DNA of 56,161 nucleotides from Planococcus donghaensis MPA1U2. Lineage in GTDB: Bacteria; Bacillota; Bacilli; Bacillales_A; Planococcaceae. Both the position numbers and the translations under genes were made by a program. Below, piece by piece: positions 18,678-28,397 of this stretch. The stretch spans positions 1 through 56,161 of the forward strand of contig NZ_AEPB01000025.1 of NCBI RefSeq assembly GCF_000189395.1, read 5' to 3'. The number at the start of each line of letters is the position of its first letter. Within the stretch, counting starts at the first letter, position 1. Below the pieces are notes generated by a model. That model did not search any database and had not been told where the DNA came from. It worked only from the letters and a program-made list of their open reading frames with translations.

Positions 18678-19694
18678 TTATTTTTGCGCATATTGCCTGT
18701 CAAAATATTGTTGGTATTCACCGCTGATAATTTGTTCCCACCATGCCTTGTTTTCTAAAAACCACTCGACTGTCTGTGCAATTCCAGTATCAAAATCATA
18801 CACGGGTCGCCAACCCAATCGTTCAATTTTTGTCGGATCAATTGCATATCGTTTGTCATGTCCAAGACGATCTTCGACAAATTCGATTAAGTCTTCTGAT
18901 TTCCCTAAAGTGCGGATAATCGTCTTAACAACTTCAAGGTTTTTTTGTTCATTGTGTCCGCCAATGTTATATACTTCTCCAATTTCTCCGCTATGCATAA
19001 CCAAATCGATTGCTGAACAATGATCTTGCACATGCAACCAATCCCGAACATTTTTACCGTCTCCATATACTGGCACTTTTTGATCATTCAGCAACCGAGA
19101 AATCGTTAACGGAATTAACTTTTCTGGAAAATGGTAAGGACCATAATTATTGGAACAACGCGTAATATTGATCGGTAAGCCGTATGTTTCATAATACGCT
19201 CGAACCAATAAATCCGAAGACGCTTTACTAGCACTGTACGGGCTGCTAGGTTGAAGCGGTGTTTCTTCTGTAAAAAAAGTAGTCGGATCAAACTCTAGCT
19301 CTCCGTATACTTCATCTGTAGAAACATGGACGAACTTTTTAATGTTTGCGCGTTTAGCAGCCTCGAGTAATACTTGCGTTCCCAGAACATTGGTGCGGAT
19401 AAAGATTTCGGGTTCGGCAATAGAGCGGTCAACATGGCTTTCAGCCGCAAAGTGAACAATATACGTAAAGTCAATTTTTTCAAATAATGCATCAATAGCT
19501 TGACGATCCGCGATATCAATATGAACAAAGCTATAATTATCATTATTTTCGATCGCTTGATGTTTTGTTAAATCTCCTGCATAAGTTAACAAATCCAAAT
19601 TATAAATATGGTATTTTGGATAGTTAGCGGCCATGTATTGGACAAAATTACCTCCGATAAACCCCGCTCCACCGGTGACAAGTATATTTTCCAT
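18678..19694 (-). CDS. rfbB: dTDP-glucose 4,6-dehydratase
   Basis: Converts dTDP-glucose to dTDP-4-keto-6-deoxyglucose. 338 residues, with the NAD motif TGGAGFIGGNF, the active-site STDEVYGEL (Thr-Asp-Glu triad) and the catalytic Tyr-Lys of PYSASKASSD. It follows rfbA by 12 bp. No RmlC or RmlD is encoded nearby, so the ketosugar is more likely aminated by the DegT-family enzyme of the same operon than converted to rhamnose. AAAGGAG precedes the ATG. Confidence 0.95.
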   Translation of the reverse strand: MENILVTGGAGFIGGNFVQYMAANYPKYHIYNLDLLTYAGDLTKHQAIENNDNYSFVHIDIADRQAIDALFEKIDFTYIVHFAAESHVDRSIAEPEIFIRTNVLGTQVLLEAAKRANIKKFVHVSTDEVYGELEFDPTTFFTEETPLQPSSPYSASKASSDLLVRAYYETYGLPINITRCSNNYGPYHFPEKLIPLTISRLLNDQKVPVYGDGKNVRDWLHVQDHCSAIDLVMHSGEIGEVYNIGGHNEQKNLEVVKTIIRTLGKSEDLIEFVEDRLGHDKRYAIDPTKIERLGWRPVYDFDTGIAQTVEWFLENKAWWEQIISGEYQQYFDRQYAQK

Positions 19695-19706
19695 AGGGGC
19701 TCTCCT

Positions 19707-20597
19707 TTACGATTTATTCGATGAAAGTGTTCTCTCACAAGCTATGTCTAACAAATACTTGCCATATTCCGTTTTCTTTAAACACTGCGCCAATTCGATC
19801 AAATCTGACTGACTAATATAGCCCTTCCGGAAAGCAATTTCTTCAAGACACGCTACATACAATCCTTGTCGTTTTTGAATCGCTTCGACAAAATTTGAAG
19901 CTTCTAACAACGCTTCGTGCGTTCCTGTATCAAGCCACGCAAGTCCACGGCCCATAATATTAACGTGTAATTCACCGCGTTTTAAATATTCATTAATAAT
20001 AGAAGTAATTTCTTTTTCTCCACGCTCTGAAGGTGTGACTGCTTTAGCGATTTCTACCACTTGATTGTCAAAGAAATAAAGTCCAGGAATCGCATAGGAA
20101 GATTTCGGCTGTTCAGGCTTTTCTTCTATAGAAACGATGTTCAACTCATCATCAACTTCAACCACACCGTACGCTCTTGGGTCTGCGACATGACACCCAA
20201 AAATGATACTACCTTTTGTTAACTCGGCTGACTCTGTTAGCCGGCTACCAAAATCTGAGCCATAAAAAACATTGTCTCCTAAAACAAGTGCAACAGGAGA
20301 ATCCCCGATAAAACTCTCCCCAATCGTAAAGGCTTCAGCCAATCCATTCGGCTCTTCTTGAATCGCATACTCTATTTTGATCCCTAACTTTTGTCCGTTT
20401 CCAAGTAAACTTAAAAATCCTGAAATGTCTCTTGGCGTAGAAATAATCAACACTTCTTTTATACCTGCAAGCATCAAAACAGATAACGGATAATAAATCA
20501 TCGGCTTGTCATAAACAGGCAGCATTTGCTTTGAAATTGACTTTGTCAATGGATAAAGACGTGTACCCGTTCCACCAGCTAATATAATCCCTTTCAT
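19707..20597 (-). CDS. rfbA: Glucose-1-phosphate thymidylyltransferase
   Basis: Makes dTDP-glucose for RfbB. The protein begins [18 protein letters not shown], the family signature, with the [16 protein letters not shown] segment and the YGVVEVDD and [12 protein letters not shown] motifs. Start: two adjacent ATGs (20600 and 20597) follow a GAGGGAG site; the second has better spacing and gives 296 residues. It begins inside the last few codons of the preceding aminotransferase gene's downstream region, consistent with one transcript. Confidence 0.95.
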   Translation of the reverse strand: MKGIILAGGTGTRLYPLTKSISKQMLPVYDKPMIYYPLSVLMLAGIKEVLIISTPRDISGFLSLLGNGQKLGIKIEYAIQEEPNGLAEAFTIGESFIGDSPVALVLGDNVFYGSDFGSRLTESAELTKGSIIFGCHVADPRAYGVVEVDDELNIVSIEEKPEQPKSSYAIPGLYFFDNQVVEIAKAVTPSERGEKEITSIINEYLKRGELHVNIMGRGLAWLDTGTHEALLEASNFVEAIQKRQGLYVACLEEIAFRKGYISQSDLIELAQCLKKTEYGKYLLDIACERTLSSNKS

Positions 20598-20614
20598 CAT
20601 CGCTCCCTCATTTC

Positions 20615-21766
20615 TTATAATTGAAATAAACTTTCTTGAGTTACATGAAGTTCTTGAAGAATCGCACAAATTTGAACGACTGATTCAACAGGTAACTCTC
20701 CGTAATAAGGCATTGCCAATACTTGCTGCACAGCCTTTTGAGCTTGCGGTAGATTTTTGGGATGAGCGGATGCAAGTTCGCTATACCATTCAAAATCACT
20801 GCAAAGTGGAGAAAAATATTTTCTTGCGAATACATTGTGCTTCTGAAGTTCTTCATAAACAACATCTCTCGATCGACCAAATTTCTCTTGATCGATGCCA
20901 ATAACAAAATATTGATAACTGCTAGATTCATCTTCTAATGTCGTTAAAACCCGAATTCCTTCAATAGCCGCTAAACTTTTTTCATAAGCATGTTTAATCG
21001 CATGGCGTTTGTTCCGTTCTTCTTCTATTACTTTTAAGACTTCTAAGCCTACCCCCGCTTGAATTTCATTCATTTTGGCATTTAATCCGGATAATCCAAT
21101 TTCTTCAGTATTCACAATTCCAAAATTTCTCAGTAATTGTAACCGTTTGTCGAGTGCTGCATCTTGATAAGTTAATGCTCCACCTTCAACCGTATTAAAT
21201 AACTTAGTAGCGTGAAAACTGAACATCGTCATATCTCCAAAATGACTAATAGGAAGACCGTTTACTTTTGCACCAAAAGCATGTGCACCGTCATAAATAA
21301 CTTTTAATTGATGTTTATCAGCAATTGCTTGAATTTTTTCAACATCACATGGATTTCCAAATACATGGACCCCTAGAATTGCACTCGTTTTCTCAGTAAT
21401 TAATGCTTCGATTTTATCGGCATCAATATTGAAAGTAACTGGATCTATATCACAAAAGACAGGTGTTAGATTGTTCCAATCTAATGCTTGAACAGTTGCT
21501 GGAAATGTAAACGGCGTAGTAATCACTTCTCCTGTTAACTCTAAAGCTCTCAGCCCTAGCAATAATGCCAACGTGCCATTTGAGAACAGCGAAATGTGAT
21601 CTACTTCTAAATAGTCTTTGAGCTGATCACTCAATTCGTTATGTTGTGCCCCAAAGTTTGTCAGTTGTTTACTGTCCCATACCGTTTTCATTCTTTCAGT
21701 TACAGCCTCAATATTTGGCAATAATGGTCTAGTAACATAAATGGGTTGTTCAAAAGCTTTTGCCAT
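20615..21766 (-). CDS. DegT/DnrJ/EryC1/StrS-family sugar aminotransferase
   Basis: PLP-dependent aminotransferase, 383 residues. The Schiff-base lysine is in [15 protein letters not shown], and [14 protein letters not shown] holds the aspartate that binds the PLP ring nitrogen. Lying directly upstream of rfbA-rfbB and without a 3,4-ketoisomerase gene nearby, it most likely aminates dTDP-4-keto-6-deoxyglucose at C4 (VioA- or WecE-like); gluco versus galacto configuration cannot be told. The ATG at 21766 has AAGGGAGGG upstream. Confidence 0.9.
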   Translation of the reverse strand: MAKAFEQPIYVTRPLLPNIEAVTERMKTVWDSKQLTNFGAQHNELSDQLKDYLEVDHISLFSNGTLALLLGLRALELTGEVITTPFTFPATVQALDWNNLTPVFCDIDPVTFNIDADKIEALITEKTSAILGVHVFGNPCDVEKIQAIADKHQLKVIYDGAHAFGAKVNGLPISHFGDMTMFSFHATKLFNTVEGGALTYQDAALDKRLQLLRNFGIVNTEEIGLSGLNAKMNEIQAGVGLEVLKVIEEERNKRHAIKHAYEKSLAAIEGIRVLTTLEDESSSYQYFVIGIDQEKFGRSRDVVYEELQKHNVFARKYFSPLCSDFEWYSELASAHPKNLPQAQKAVQQVLAMPYYGELPVESVVQICAILQELHVTQESLFQL

Positions 21767-21802
21767 TCTATTCCCTCCCTTGATAAGCAACTTTTAAGTA
21801 AG

Positions 21803-23281
21803 TTAGCCTGCCTTAACGGCTTTTATCTTTTTTATAAAAGGCACCAATAAATCATAGACGGTATCAAACTCCTGAATTTTCAATAGTTTTGAAATAGCGA
21901 TATAAAAAATGGCACCAATGCCAATTTGTAAAACTAGCGTCAAAAGTTCTGATAGCGGAAGAAATTCACCGATACTGTAGACAACTGCGCCCATTGCTAG
22001 TGAAATAGTATAAATCGGCAAGAGATCTCGTATTTGCTCTTTGACGCCATACGATATTTCGCGTCCTGAAAAATAAATATTGATAAACAATGACACATGA
22101 GAGTCTAGAACCATCGTGGCCACTAGTATGGTAATGCTCCAATCCATCCAGATCACAAGAATAATAAGAACTGTAGGAATGATTGTTTTAATAATTTCTA
22201 AGTAGAGAAACAAATCAGAGCGTCCTTTAACTTGTAGAATGTTTAAGTTCAACGCATGAATGGGGTACAGCATGCTCGCGATGCACAAAAGTTGAAAATA
22301 AGGCACCATAGGCAACCATTTTGCACCAAAAATCAAGTAAACTAATGGCTCTGCCACTGCCGCTAAGCCGACCATCAGTGGAAAAATTAAAAATCCCGAA
22401 AGCTTAATAACCTTTTTGAAGCTTTGTTTTAACCGCTCTTCTTGATCTTGAATGCCACTTAACACCGGATAAGTCACCCGTTGAATTGTCGCTGTTAGTG
22501 ACTGAGTCGCAACATCACTGAATTTAGAGGCATTGGTAAAATACCCAAGAGCTCCAGCTGAGTATTGCTTTCCGATAATTAAGAAGTACACATTGTTATA
22601 TGCAGTATCGATCAATCCCGACACAAGAAGCTTCCAACCAAATCCAAACAAGCGCTTGAACGAGACAACACTAAAGGTAAGTGAAGGTAACCATTTTCTA
22701 TAAAAAACTAGTAGTAATGCTTGGATTAAATTCATTCCCAGCATGCGAATCACAAGGCTCCATACACCAAACCCTGTCATAGCCATAACAACCGCAATAA
22801 CACCTGACAAAATACTCGCTGTCATATTGACCTTTGCTTGCACTTTGAAATTCACTTCTTTAGTAAACATGGCTCGTGGAATAATCGAGAACGCGTTAAT
22901 AATAACGCCTAACGTTAGCACTCGAATAATAGACGTCAACTGTGCTTGATCAAAAAAGTTACTAATTAGCGGAGCCGATAAAAACAGCACGCCGTAAATA
23001 AAAATTGAAACGGCAAAGTTAAAATAAAATACCGTCGAATAATCGGTTTGATCGGCTTTTTGATCTCGGATTAACGCTTGCGTAAAACCACTATCAACAA
23101 GTGAATTTGAAAGGGCTACAAACACTAAAATCATTCCTATTAATCCAAAATGTTCAGGTGCCAACAATCGCGCAAGAATAATCTGAATAATAAACTGAAT
23201 GCCTTGATTGCCCAACATGTCTCCGAAGCTCCACAGCAGTCCACTGATTGTTTTTTTCTTCAATGAGTTTTCCTGTTTCAT
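21803..23281 (-). CDS. Wzx-type polysaccharide flippase (copy 2)
   Basis: 492 residues with about 12-14 transmembrane segments, WzxC/MOP family. The N-terminus (KKKTISGLLWSFGDMLGNQG) and the central FGWKLLVSGLIDTAYNNVYF stretch are family-typical. First gene of the unit that ends in flippase copy 1. The two differ substantially, so they may serve different polymers or repeat-unit variants. A GGAGAAGG site lies before the ATG, and the shared promoter module lies about 165-210 bp upstream. Confidence 0.92.
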   Translation of the reverse strand: MKQENSLKKKTISGLLWSFGDMLGNQGIQFIIQIILARLLAPEHFGLIGMILVFVALSNSLVDSGFTQALIRDQKADQTDYSTVFYFNFAVSIFIYGVLFLSAPLISNFFDQAQLTSIIRVLTLGVIINAFSIIPRAMFTKEVNFKVQAKVNMTASILSGVIAVVMAMTGFGVWSLVIRMLGMNLIQALLLVFYRKWLPSLTFSVVSFKRLFGFGWKLLVSGLIDTAYNNVYFLIIGKQYSAGALGYFTNASKFSDVATQSLTATIQRVTYPVLSGIQDQEERLKQSFKKVIKLSGFLIFPLMVGLAAVAEPLVYLIFGAKWLPMVPYFQLLCIASMLYPIHALNLNILQVKGRSDLFLYLEIIKTIIPTVLIILVIWMDWSITILVATMVLDSHVSLFINIYFSGREISYGVKEQIRDLLPIYTISLAMGAVVYSIGEFLPLSELLTLVLQIGIGAIFYIAISKLLKIQEFDTVYDLLVPFIKKIKAVKAG

Positions 23282-23445
23282 AGGCCTTCTCCTATCTCAA
23301 TCGGTTAAAACCTAGTTATCTATAAATCTTAAAACACTGAATATATACCTAGGATAATAGGTATATAAAATCTAATTATTACATTAATAGTGTTACCTCC
23401 ATTTCAAAAACGTTACTTTGTGCTTAATTCTTGTACTTGCTTTTC

Positions 23446-23492
23446 ATTCTAACATAATACATGTCTAAAATAACAGATAATTTAGATTATTT
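23446..23492 (-). promoter_or_regulatory. Shared EPS promoter module (flippase operon copy)
   Basis: On the minus strand this reads an extended -10 (TGTTAGAAT, 23454-23446) preceded by an imperfect inverted repeat (GTCTAAAAT ... ATTTAGATTAT). It aligns with 14911-14957 along its whole length with a few substitutions and small indels. It lies upstream of the flippase-aminotransferase-rfbAB operon. Confidence 0.5.
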
Positions 23493-23685
23493 TTATTTTT
23501 TATTTTGCAAATTATTCCACTCTTTTTCATTTCGTAGACAATTCAGTAGCTTTTCAGTACAAAATCTGAGTATCATTCTTCAATTAACTGTTATATCCTT
23601 ACTATTTTCAGGAAATATTCTATACTCAATCATTGCGCTTCTTTTATAGACCAATTTTACTAATTCCTATTTATAAAATTGGTCG

Positions 23686-23738
23686 AAAAAAAGCAGTTTC
23701 GAACAGCTGGAAATACCAGTTGTTCAAAACTGCTTTTT
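23686..23738 (-). terminator. Intrinsic terminator after the GT2 gene
   Basis: Stem of about 22 bp (AAAAAGCAGTTT-GAACAGCTGG with its partner, one mismatch and G-U pairs), AAATA loop, followed on the minus strand by a run of seven T. Confidence 0.9.
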
Positions 23739-23755
23739 ATAATTTCACAAGATTA

Positions 23756-24667
23756 TTAAATCGTGATTCTTTTGAAGATCCGCTTAAAAAACTCAGGTTT
23801 CACATAAAACTGTCGATACCCTTTTTTCAAGGTTTCTTTAATTTTTAATTGCTTTAACAGCAAATAAAAGCGATTACGTTTTTTGGTGCGGCTGATGACG
23901 TCATCGTATTTAAAATTGGTATGGGCATTTACCTCATCGAGTAAATTCGCAACATCTTGAAGGTGTTTTTGCTTTGCCGAGATGTCGTTAAGATAGACAT
24001 CCGTCCAAGAGCCTTTTACTTCCACTCGGTAGGCTGCCATATTCCGATCCATGTAATACATCGTACCACTCAACGCTCCTAAGATGACCATCGGGTAGTC
24101 ACCAATTGTCGCATTCAAGTAAAAATCGGGCATTCCTGGAATTTTTTCACGAGAATACATAATTGAGTTAGTGGCGAACAATTCGCCTCCACCCTCAATG
24201 ACTTCTTCCACAGAAAAAATTCTGTCCCGATGGCTCGGTCGAACAGCAGCGACTTTTTTCTTTGTTACAGCAGAGACCTTTTCTGCAGCATGTACGCACA
24301 TGCTGCATTCAGGATGCGCTTCCATATAATCCACTTGTCTTTGCAGTTTCTCCGGATCCGTCCAATAATCATCGCCCTCACAAACCGCGATATATTTTCC
24401 TAATCCACGCTCACTATTGAACACCTCAAAAGGAATATCTTGTGAATACTGATTTTCTGTTTGGTAGATGGGTTTGACGATATCCGGATATTTCTGTTCA
24501 TAACTTCTGATGATGTCAGCTGTTCGGTCAGTAGATGCATCGTCATGAATTAAAATTTCATAAGCGAAATCTGTTTTCTGCATTAACATACTATCTAATG
24601 CCTCCGCTATAAAATCTTCATGATTATAAGCATTACACTCGATACTCACCATTATCCGGTTTCCCAT
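23756..24667 (-). CDS. Glycosyltransferase family 2
   Basis: 303-residue GT-A enzyme. It opens VSIECNAYNHEDFIAEALDS, has ILIHDDASTDRTADII for nucleotide binding and AVCEGDDYWTDPEKLQ with the DxD-like metal site. The sequence type, with a YNHE motif and CEGDDYW, is that of GT2 enzymes seen in variable parts of surface-polysaccharide clusters. It is a single-gene unit: its own terminator follows, and 200 bp of AT-rich sequence precede it. AGAGGAG lies 11 nt before the ATG. Donor and acceptor unknown. Confidence 0.88.
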   Translation of the reverse strand: MGNRIMVSIECNAYNHEDFIAEALDSMLMQKTDFAYEILIHDDASTDRTADIIRSYEQKYPDIVKPIYQTENQYSQDIPFEVFNSERGLGKYIAVCEGDDYWTDPEKLQRQVDYMEAHPECSMCVHAAEKVSAVTKKKVAAVRPSHRDRIFSVEEVIEGGGELFATNSIMYSREKIPGMPDFYLNATIGDYPMVILGALSGTMYYMDRNMAAYRVEVKGSWTDVYLNDISAKQKHLQDVANLLDEVNAHTNFKYDDVISRTKKRNRFYLLLKQLKIKETLKKGYRQFYVKPEFFKRIFKRITI

Positions 24668-24867
24668 AAATTACAGACTCCTCTACAGTTAAGTAAGTTT
24701 TCGTCATTAGCTTAAATAAACTAATTCGAAATTCCTCTGTTAGATTTAACAGAATAGAATGCTAATGATTTTTCTATACATAACGTATCTTAGCATAGAA
24801 ACTTATTGTAAAAAGATTATTCAGATAAATTAGTTAAAAATTTTACACAAAAGCAAAGTTTTGGATA

Positions 24868-25992
24868 TCATTCATCCATAACTATAAAGTTCTCTCTCTG
24901 ATACTTCACTCTCAACTCTTCATCACGAAGAATCAAGTTGTTTTTTTCGATGGTATTACCGCGCACAATATGTCCTGTTCCAACATTGATATAAATCCCT
25001 CTTTCTGAGCTTTCACGAGGACTGATGGCCAAGTTGTTAAGTATGCTGATGTTATGACTTGGGGTCATTAAGTTTTTCCCACCGTCACCTGGTCTTATCG
25101 CAATATTGTATTCATTGTTATAAACTAGGTTGCCTTTTATGACGTTAGATTCTGCTCCATTTTTAACATCAATGCCGTAATAAAAACCACTGACCATATT
25201 TTTCTCAATATTGCTTTCTTTTTCACTTTCTATTGTAATGCCTTGTTGATCTGTATAACCAGGACGATTTTCAGATACCATGCAGCCTTTTACTAAATTA
25301 TGTTTCCCTTTCCCGAATAATGAAAGGTGGCCGTCCCCTGAATTTCTGACTACACAAGATTCGATTGTATTATAATCCGATGCAAAATTGATGATTCCAG
25401 AACCATAATTGGATTCACTTATTACATTTCGGATCACATTGTTGTGGGCATGATGCAAATGAATTCCTTGAGAATAATTTTTCGTGTAAACATTTTCTAT
25501 CGAACTTTCTCGACTGTTCTGCAGTAAAATAGCAATATTCGAAATTAACGAACCACCTTCAGGCAATTGATCTCCCATAAAAAAGCCGCCTTTTAAATGG
25601 ACATCTGCCGTCGCCATTATCCAAAACACACCATACTCACCCGCTGATTCTGTCTGAAAAATCGCTTGCTCCATTATTATGGTGATTGGTTTGGAGATTT
25701 TTAAAGCAAAATAACTGTCTCCATATCCAGTACTAGCCTTTAAATCGGGGTTTTTAGTCAATTTATAAATTCCCGGCGGAATATGCAATTCCCCACCTAT
25801 TGGAGTTTCATCAATCGCTTGTTGAATTGCTTGAGTATCATCTGTCACGCCATCACCTTCTGCTCCAAATTTTGTAGTAGAATCGCTTGTTTCTTTTTCC
25901 CCCAAAAAACCTTGGGTCATCATTACAATAGCAATGAGTCCACAAATTCCCAGTATAACAAGAAGCATACGAGTGATTTTCTTAAATGTCAT
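24868..25992 (-). CDS. Membrane-anchored right-handed beta-helix protein (copy 1)
   Basis: 374 residues with an uncleaved-looking N-terminal hydrophobic segment (residues about 9-29), then an extracellular parallel beta-helix. It begins with the pectate-lyase-type AEGDGVTDDTQAIQQAIDE and continues with NosD-like repeats in which Asn and Gly recur (for example NVIRNVISESNYGSGIINF). Such folds bind or cleave polysaccharide. I see no defined catalytic signature, so lyase, epimerase or binding roles are all open. It is paralogous to 28569-29696, and both sit next to FemAB-like genes. GGAGAG precedes the ATG. Confidence 0.8.
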   Translation of the reverse strand: MTFKKITRMLLVILGICGLIAIVMMTQGFLGEKETSDSTTKFGAEGDGVTDDTQAIQQAIDETPIGGELHIPPGIYKLTKNPDLKASTGYGDSYFALKISKPITIIMEQAIFQTESAGEYGVFWIMATADVHLKGGFFMGDQLPEGGSLISNIAILLQNSRESSIENVYTKNYSQGIHLHHAHNNVIRNVISESNYGSGIINFASDYNTIESCVVRNSGDGHLSLFGKGKHNLVKGCMVSENRPGYTDQQGITIESEKESNIEKNMVSGFYYGIDVKNGAESNVIKGNLVYNNEYNIAIRPGDGGKNLMTPSHNISILNNLAISPRESSERGIYINVGTGHIVRGNTIEKNNLILRDEELRVKYQRENFIVMDE

Positions 25993-26326
25993 GGACAGCT
26001 CTCCTTCAACCTCACTGCTTTATCGAAAAATCATGATAAAATAGTGCTTGAACTTTAGTATAAGCCAAGATTTCTTAAAATGCACACTCTTCTGAATACT
26101 TTTTATATAAATTTAGTCATTTAATTCGTTACTCTATCCTATAGCCTATAAAACTTCACTTATAAAAAACAAAGAAATTTTTTACCCCTCGCATTCACCT
26201 ATAATGTTCGTTATAATCATTACAATAGTTGTTTTTTGAAAATTTAGTCATATTAACAGGATTCCGAATCCTGCTTAGCTGACTACTTAGAGAAAAGAGA
26301 ATTTATAAGGAAATGAGGTTTTACTT
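25993..26326. other. Divergent intergenic region
   Basis: 334 bp between the minus-strand beta-helix gene and the plus-strand FemAB-like gene, so it must hold both promoters. Two AAATTTAGTCAT copies (about 26108 and 26239) resemble half of the inverted repeat in the shared EPS promoter module. A TATAAT at 26212-26217 lacks a convincing -35. No coding potential seen. Confidence 0.5.
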
Positions 26327-27316
26327 TTGAGAGATTTATTTTTCGTAAAAGATTATGTCAAATTGTATGAAGAAATCGAAGGAGGAAACTGCGAAGTCTT
26401 CGAATTCAACCATCCTGTAGGTACGGTTTATCATCAGTTTATCAAAAGGGAAATTCCCGTTCCCTTAGAAGGCGGCCCATACTTTGATTTGCTTACACCT
26501 TACGGTTATGGTGGGCCTGTCGTAACCGAACTCAAGGATACGACAAAAAAAGATGAGTTAATTAATCTTTTCTGTCAGGCCTTTCAAGATTATTGCATGG
26601 ACCACAATATCGTCAGTGAATTTGTTCGTTTCCATCCACTTGTAAACAATGCTCAAGATTTTGATTCTTGTTATAACGTTCTTTTTAGGCGTCATACTAC
26701 GGGTATCACACTGAAAGGCTTTGAAGATCCGATTCAAGAAGAATTTTCAAGCTCCACTCGCAAGAGAATTCGTAAAGCATTAAGAGATGGTGTCACTTAT
26801 CGAATCACAGAAAACCCATCTAACTTAGACGAGTTTCAAGATATCTATCTCACTACCATGAAACGAGTAGGAGCAGAAGATTTTTACTTATTCGACGATG
26901 CATACTTCTCGAAAATGATTGAAAATTTAGGCGAACAAATGGTATTAGTCGAAGCGATTTACGATTCACAAGTAATTGGGGCAGAACTTCATTTTCATAC
27001 TGGGCCGTATGTTCATACTCACCTATCTGGCACCATCGATGGGGATATCAATCATTTGTCTCCTGTTTATGTAATGACTTACGCTATTGTATTATGGGCA
27101 CAAGAGCGTGGCGTGGAGTATATTCATTCAGGCGGGGGCGTGAATCCAGGTCCTGATGACTCATTGTACTTATTCAAAAAGAGGTTTGGTAAAAACACGG
27201 AATTCGACTATTATGTAGGCAATAAAATATGGAATGAAGAAATTTATGAAAAGTTGAATGAGGCGACTAATGCCACTTCAGAAAGCGAACTTTTCCCGGC
27301 ATATCGCTGGTCATAA
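26327..27316 (+). CDS. FemAB/GNAT-like acyl- or aminoacyltransferase (copy 1)
   Basis: 329-residue cytosolic protein with no signal peptide, resembling the FemAB-related GNAT fold (two tandem GNAT-like halves), known for adding amino acids to peptidoglycan precursors or acylating sugars. The second half has FDDAYFSKMIENLGEQMVLVEA, a core strand-helix unit, and YLFKKRFGKNTEF near the end, a conserved K-x-x-F-G motif. It is one of three paralogs here (also 30902-31900 and 41624-42631). The start is TTG at 26327, supported by a GAGGTT site and by alignment with the paralogs' N-termini. It is the only one on the plus strand. The substrate is unknown. Confidence 0.75.
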   Translation: MRDLFFVKDYVKLYEEIEGGNCEVFEFNHPVGTVYHQFIKREIPVPLEGGPYFDLLTPYGYGGPVVTELKDTTKKDELINLFCQAFQDYCMDHNIVSEFVRFHPLVNNAQDFDSCYNVLFRRHTTGITLKGFEDPIQEEFSSSTRKRIRKALRDGVTYRITENPSNLDEFQDIYLTTMKRVGAEDFYLFDDAYFSKMIENLGEQMVLVEAIYDSQVIGAELHFHTGPYVHTHLSGTIDGDINHLSPVYVMTYAIVLWAQERGVEYIHSGGGVNPGPDDSLYLFKKRFGKNTEFDYYVGNKIWNEEIYEKLNEATNATSESELFPAYRWS

Positions 27317-27350
27317 AAAAAGGGAAGCAGCCGAGTCTGCTTCCCTTTTT
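27315..27350. terminator. Bidirectional terminator between the FemAB-like gene and galE
   Basis: AAGGGAAGCAG / CTGCTTCCCTT stem with a 6-nt loop, flanked by A-run and T-run, so it can serve both convergent genes. Confidence 0.92.
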
Positions 27351-27351
27351 C

Positions 27352-28318
27352 TTATTTTGAATGCCATGCCCACGCACTTGAAATAATTGCGTTTAAGTCA
27401 TAGGCTGGTTTCCAACCTAAATCTTCATTAATTTTATGGGCCGATGCTACAAGCGCAGCTGGATCCCCTGCTCGTCTCGCTGCATATTCAATCGCAGCGT
27501 TTTTTACCAGATATTTTCTGGCACGTTTCAATAATTTCTTTAACAGAATATCCTGCTCCGTTACCCAGGTTATAGGTTTTGTTCGTAATTTTCCCAGTAG
27601 CCATGCCTTCATATGACAAAATATGTGCTCGTGCCAAATCTGTTACGTGAATATAATCACGGATGCACGTGCCATCTGCTGTCTCGTAATCTGTGCCGAA
27701 TACAGATATTTTATCGCGTTGTCCAAGGAGATGTTGCAGCACAATTGGGATTAAATGCGACTCCGGGTCATGGCTTTCACCAATTTCACCAGATTCATGC
27801 GCGCCTGCTGCGTTAAAATAACGCAATACGACATATTGGAAATCATGGACATGTGCTAAGTCGGCTAGAACTTGCTCAATCATTAACTTCGAGCGACCGT
27901 ATGGATTGATTGGGTTTGTTGCTGTTTCTTCTGTAATCATGTCTGTATCAGGTATGCCATATGTGGCTGCTGTTGAAGAAAAGATAAATCGTTTAACACC
28001 ATGTTCGATCATTTTTTCCAGCAACACTAGTGTCGCACTAACATTATTACGGTAATATTTTAATGGATTTTGTACTGACTCACCTACTAAGCTGTTTGCC
28101 GCAAAATGAAATACCGCATCAATCTTATGCGTTGTAAAGATTTCATCTAAAATCGCAGAATCTCCTAAATCACCTTTGATAAAGGTAGCCTTTGAGTCGA
28201 TTAATTGTTCAAAACCTGTCGTCAAATTATCCAGCACGACAACGTCATATGTATTCACCAATTCTTTGACAGTATGACTGCCAATATAACCCGCGCCTCC
28301 ACAAACTAAAATTGCCAT
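27352..28318 (-). pseudogene. galE: UDP-glucose 4-epimerase, split by a frameshift
   Basis: Would interconvert UDP-glucose and UDP-galactose. The first 270 residues are intact (NAD motif GGAGYIGSHT, SSTAATYG, the Tyr-Lys of NPYGRSKLMIE), but the frame then runs into a premature stop near 27488. The normal C-terminus ([17 protein letters not shown] ... LGWKPAYDL) continues in another frame to 27352. The break is at a 6-base A-run (27500-27505 on the plus strand as T); removing one A restores [19 protein letters not shown] and a normal 321-residue enzyme. As with manA, this is a real mutation or a homopolymer error. An AGGAGGT site precedes the ATG. Confidence 0.9.
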
Positions 28319-28397
28319 AAATATTTACCTCCTATAAGTTATTCTATTTCCAATTATACCATTTGCAGGTGTATTTATTCTGAAAAAAATAGTCAAC

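Larger units (their letters stand above)
23282..23755. other. Intergenic region: promoter module and terminator
   Basis: 474 bp, very AT-rich. It contains the shared promoter module (23446-23492), the terminator of the GT2 gene to its right (23686-23738), and an extra inverted repeat (GACCAATTTTA / TAAAATTGGTC, 23649-23684) with no T-run. I see no gene. Confidence 0.7.

Noticed and set aside
20641-20931. Short gene overlapping the aminotransferase
   Set aside because: Out-of-frame shadow of a well-supported PLP enzyme with no ribosome site.
1-24667. Insertion sequence or transposase remnants in the polysaccharide locus
   Set aside because: I looked for transposase-like frames and terminal inverted repeats and found none.
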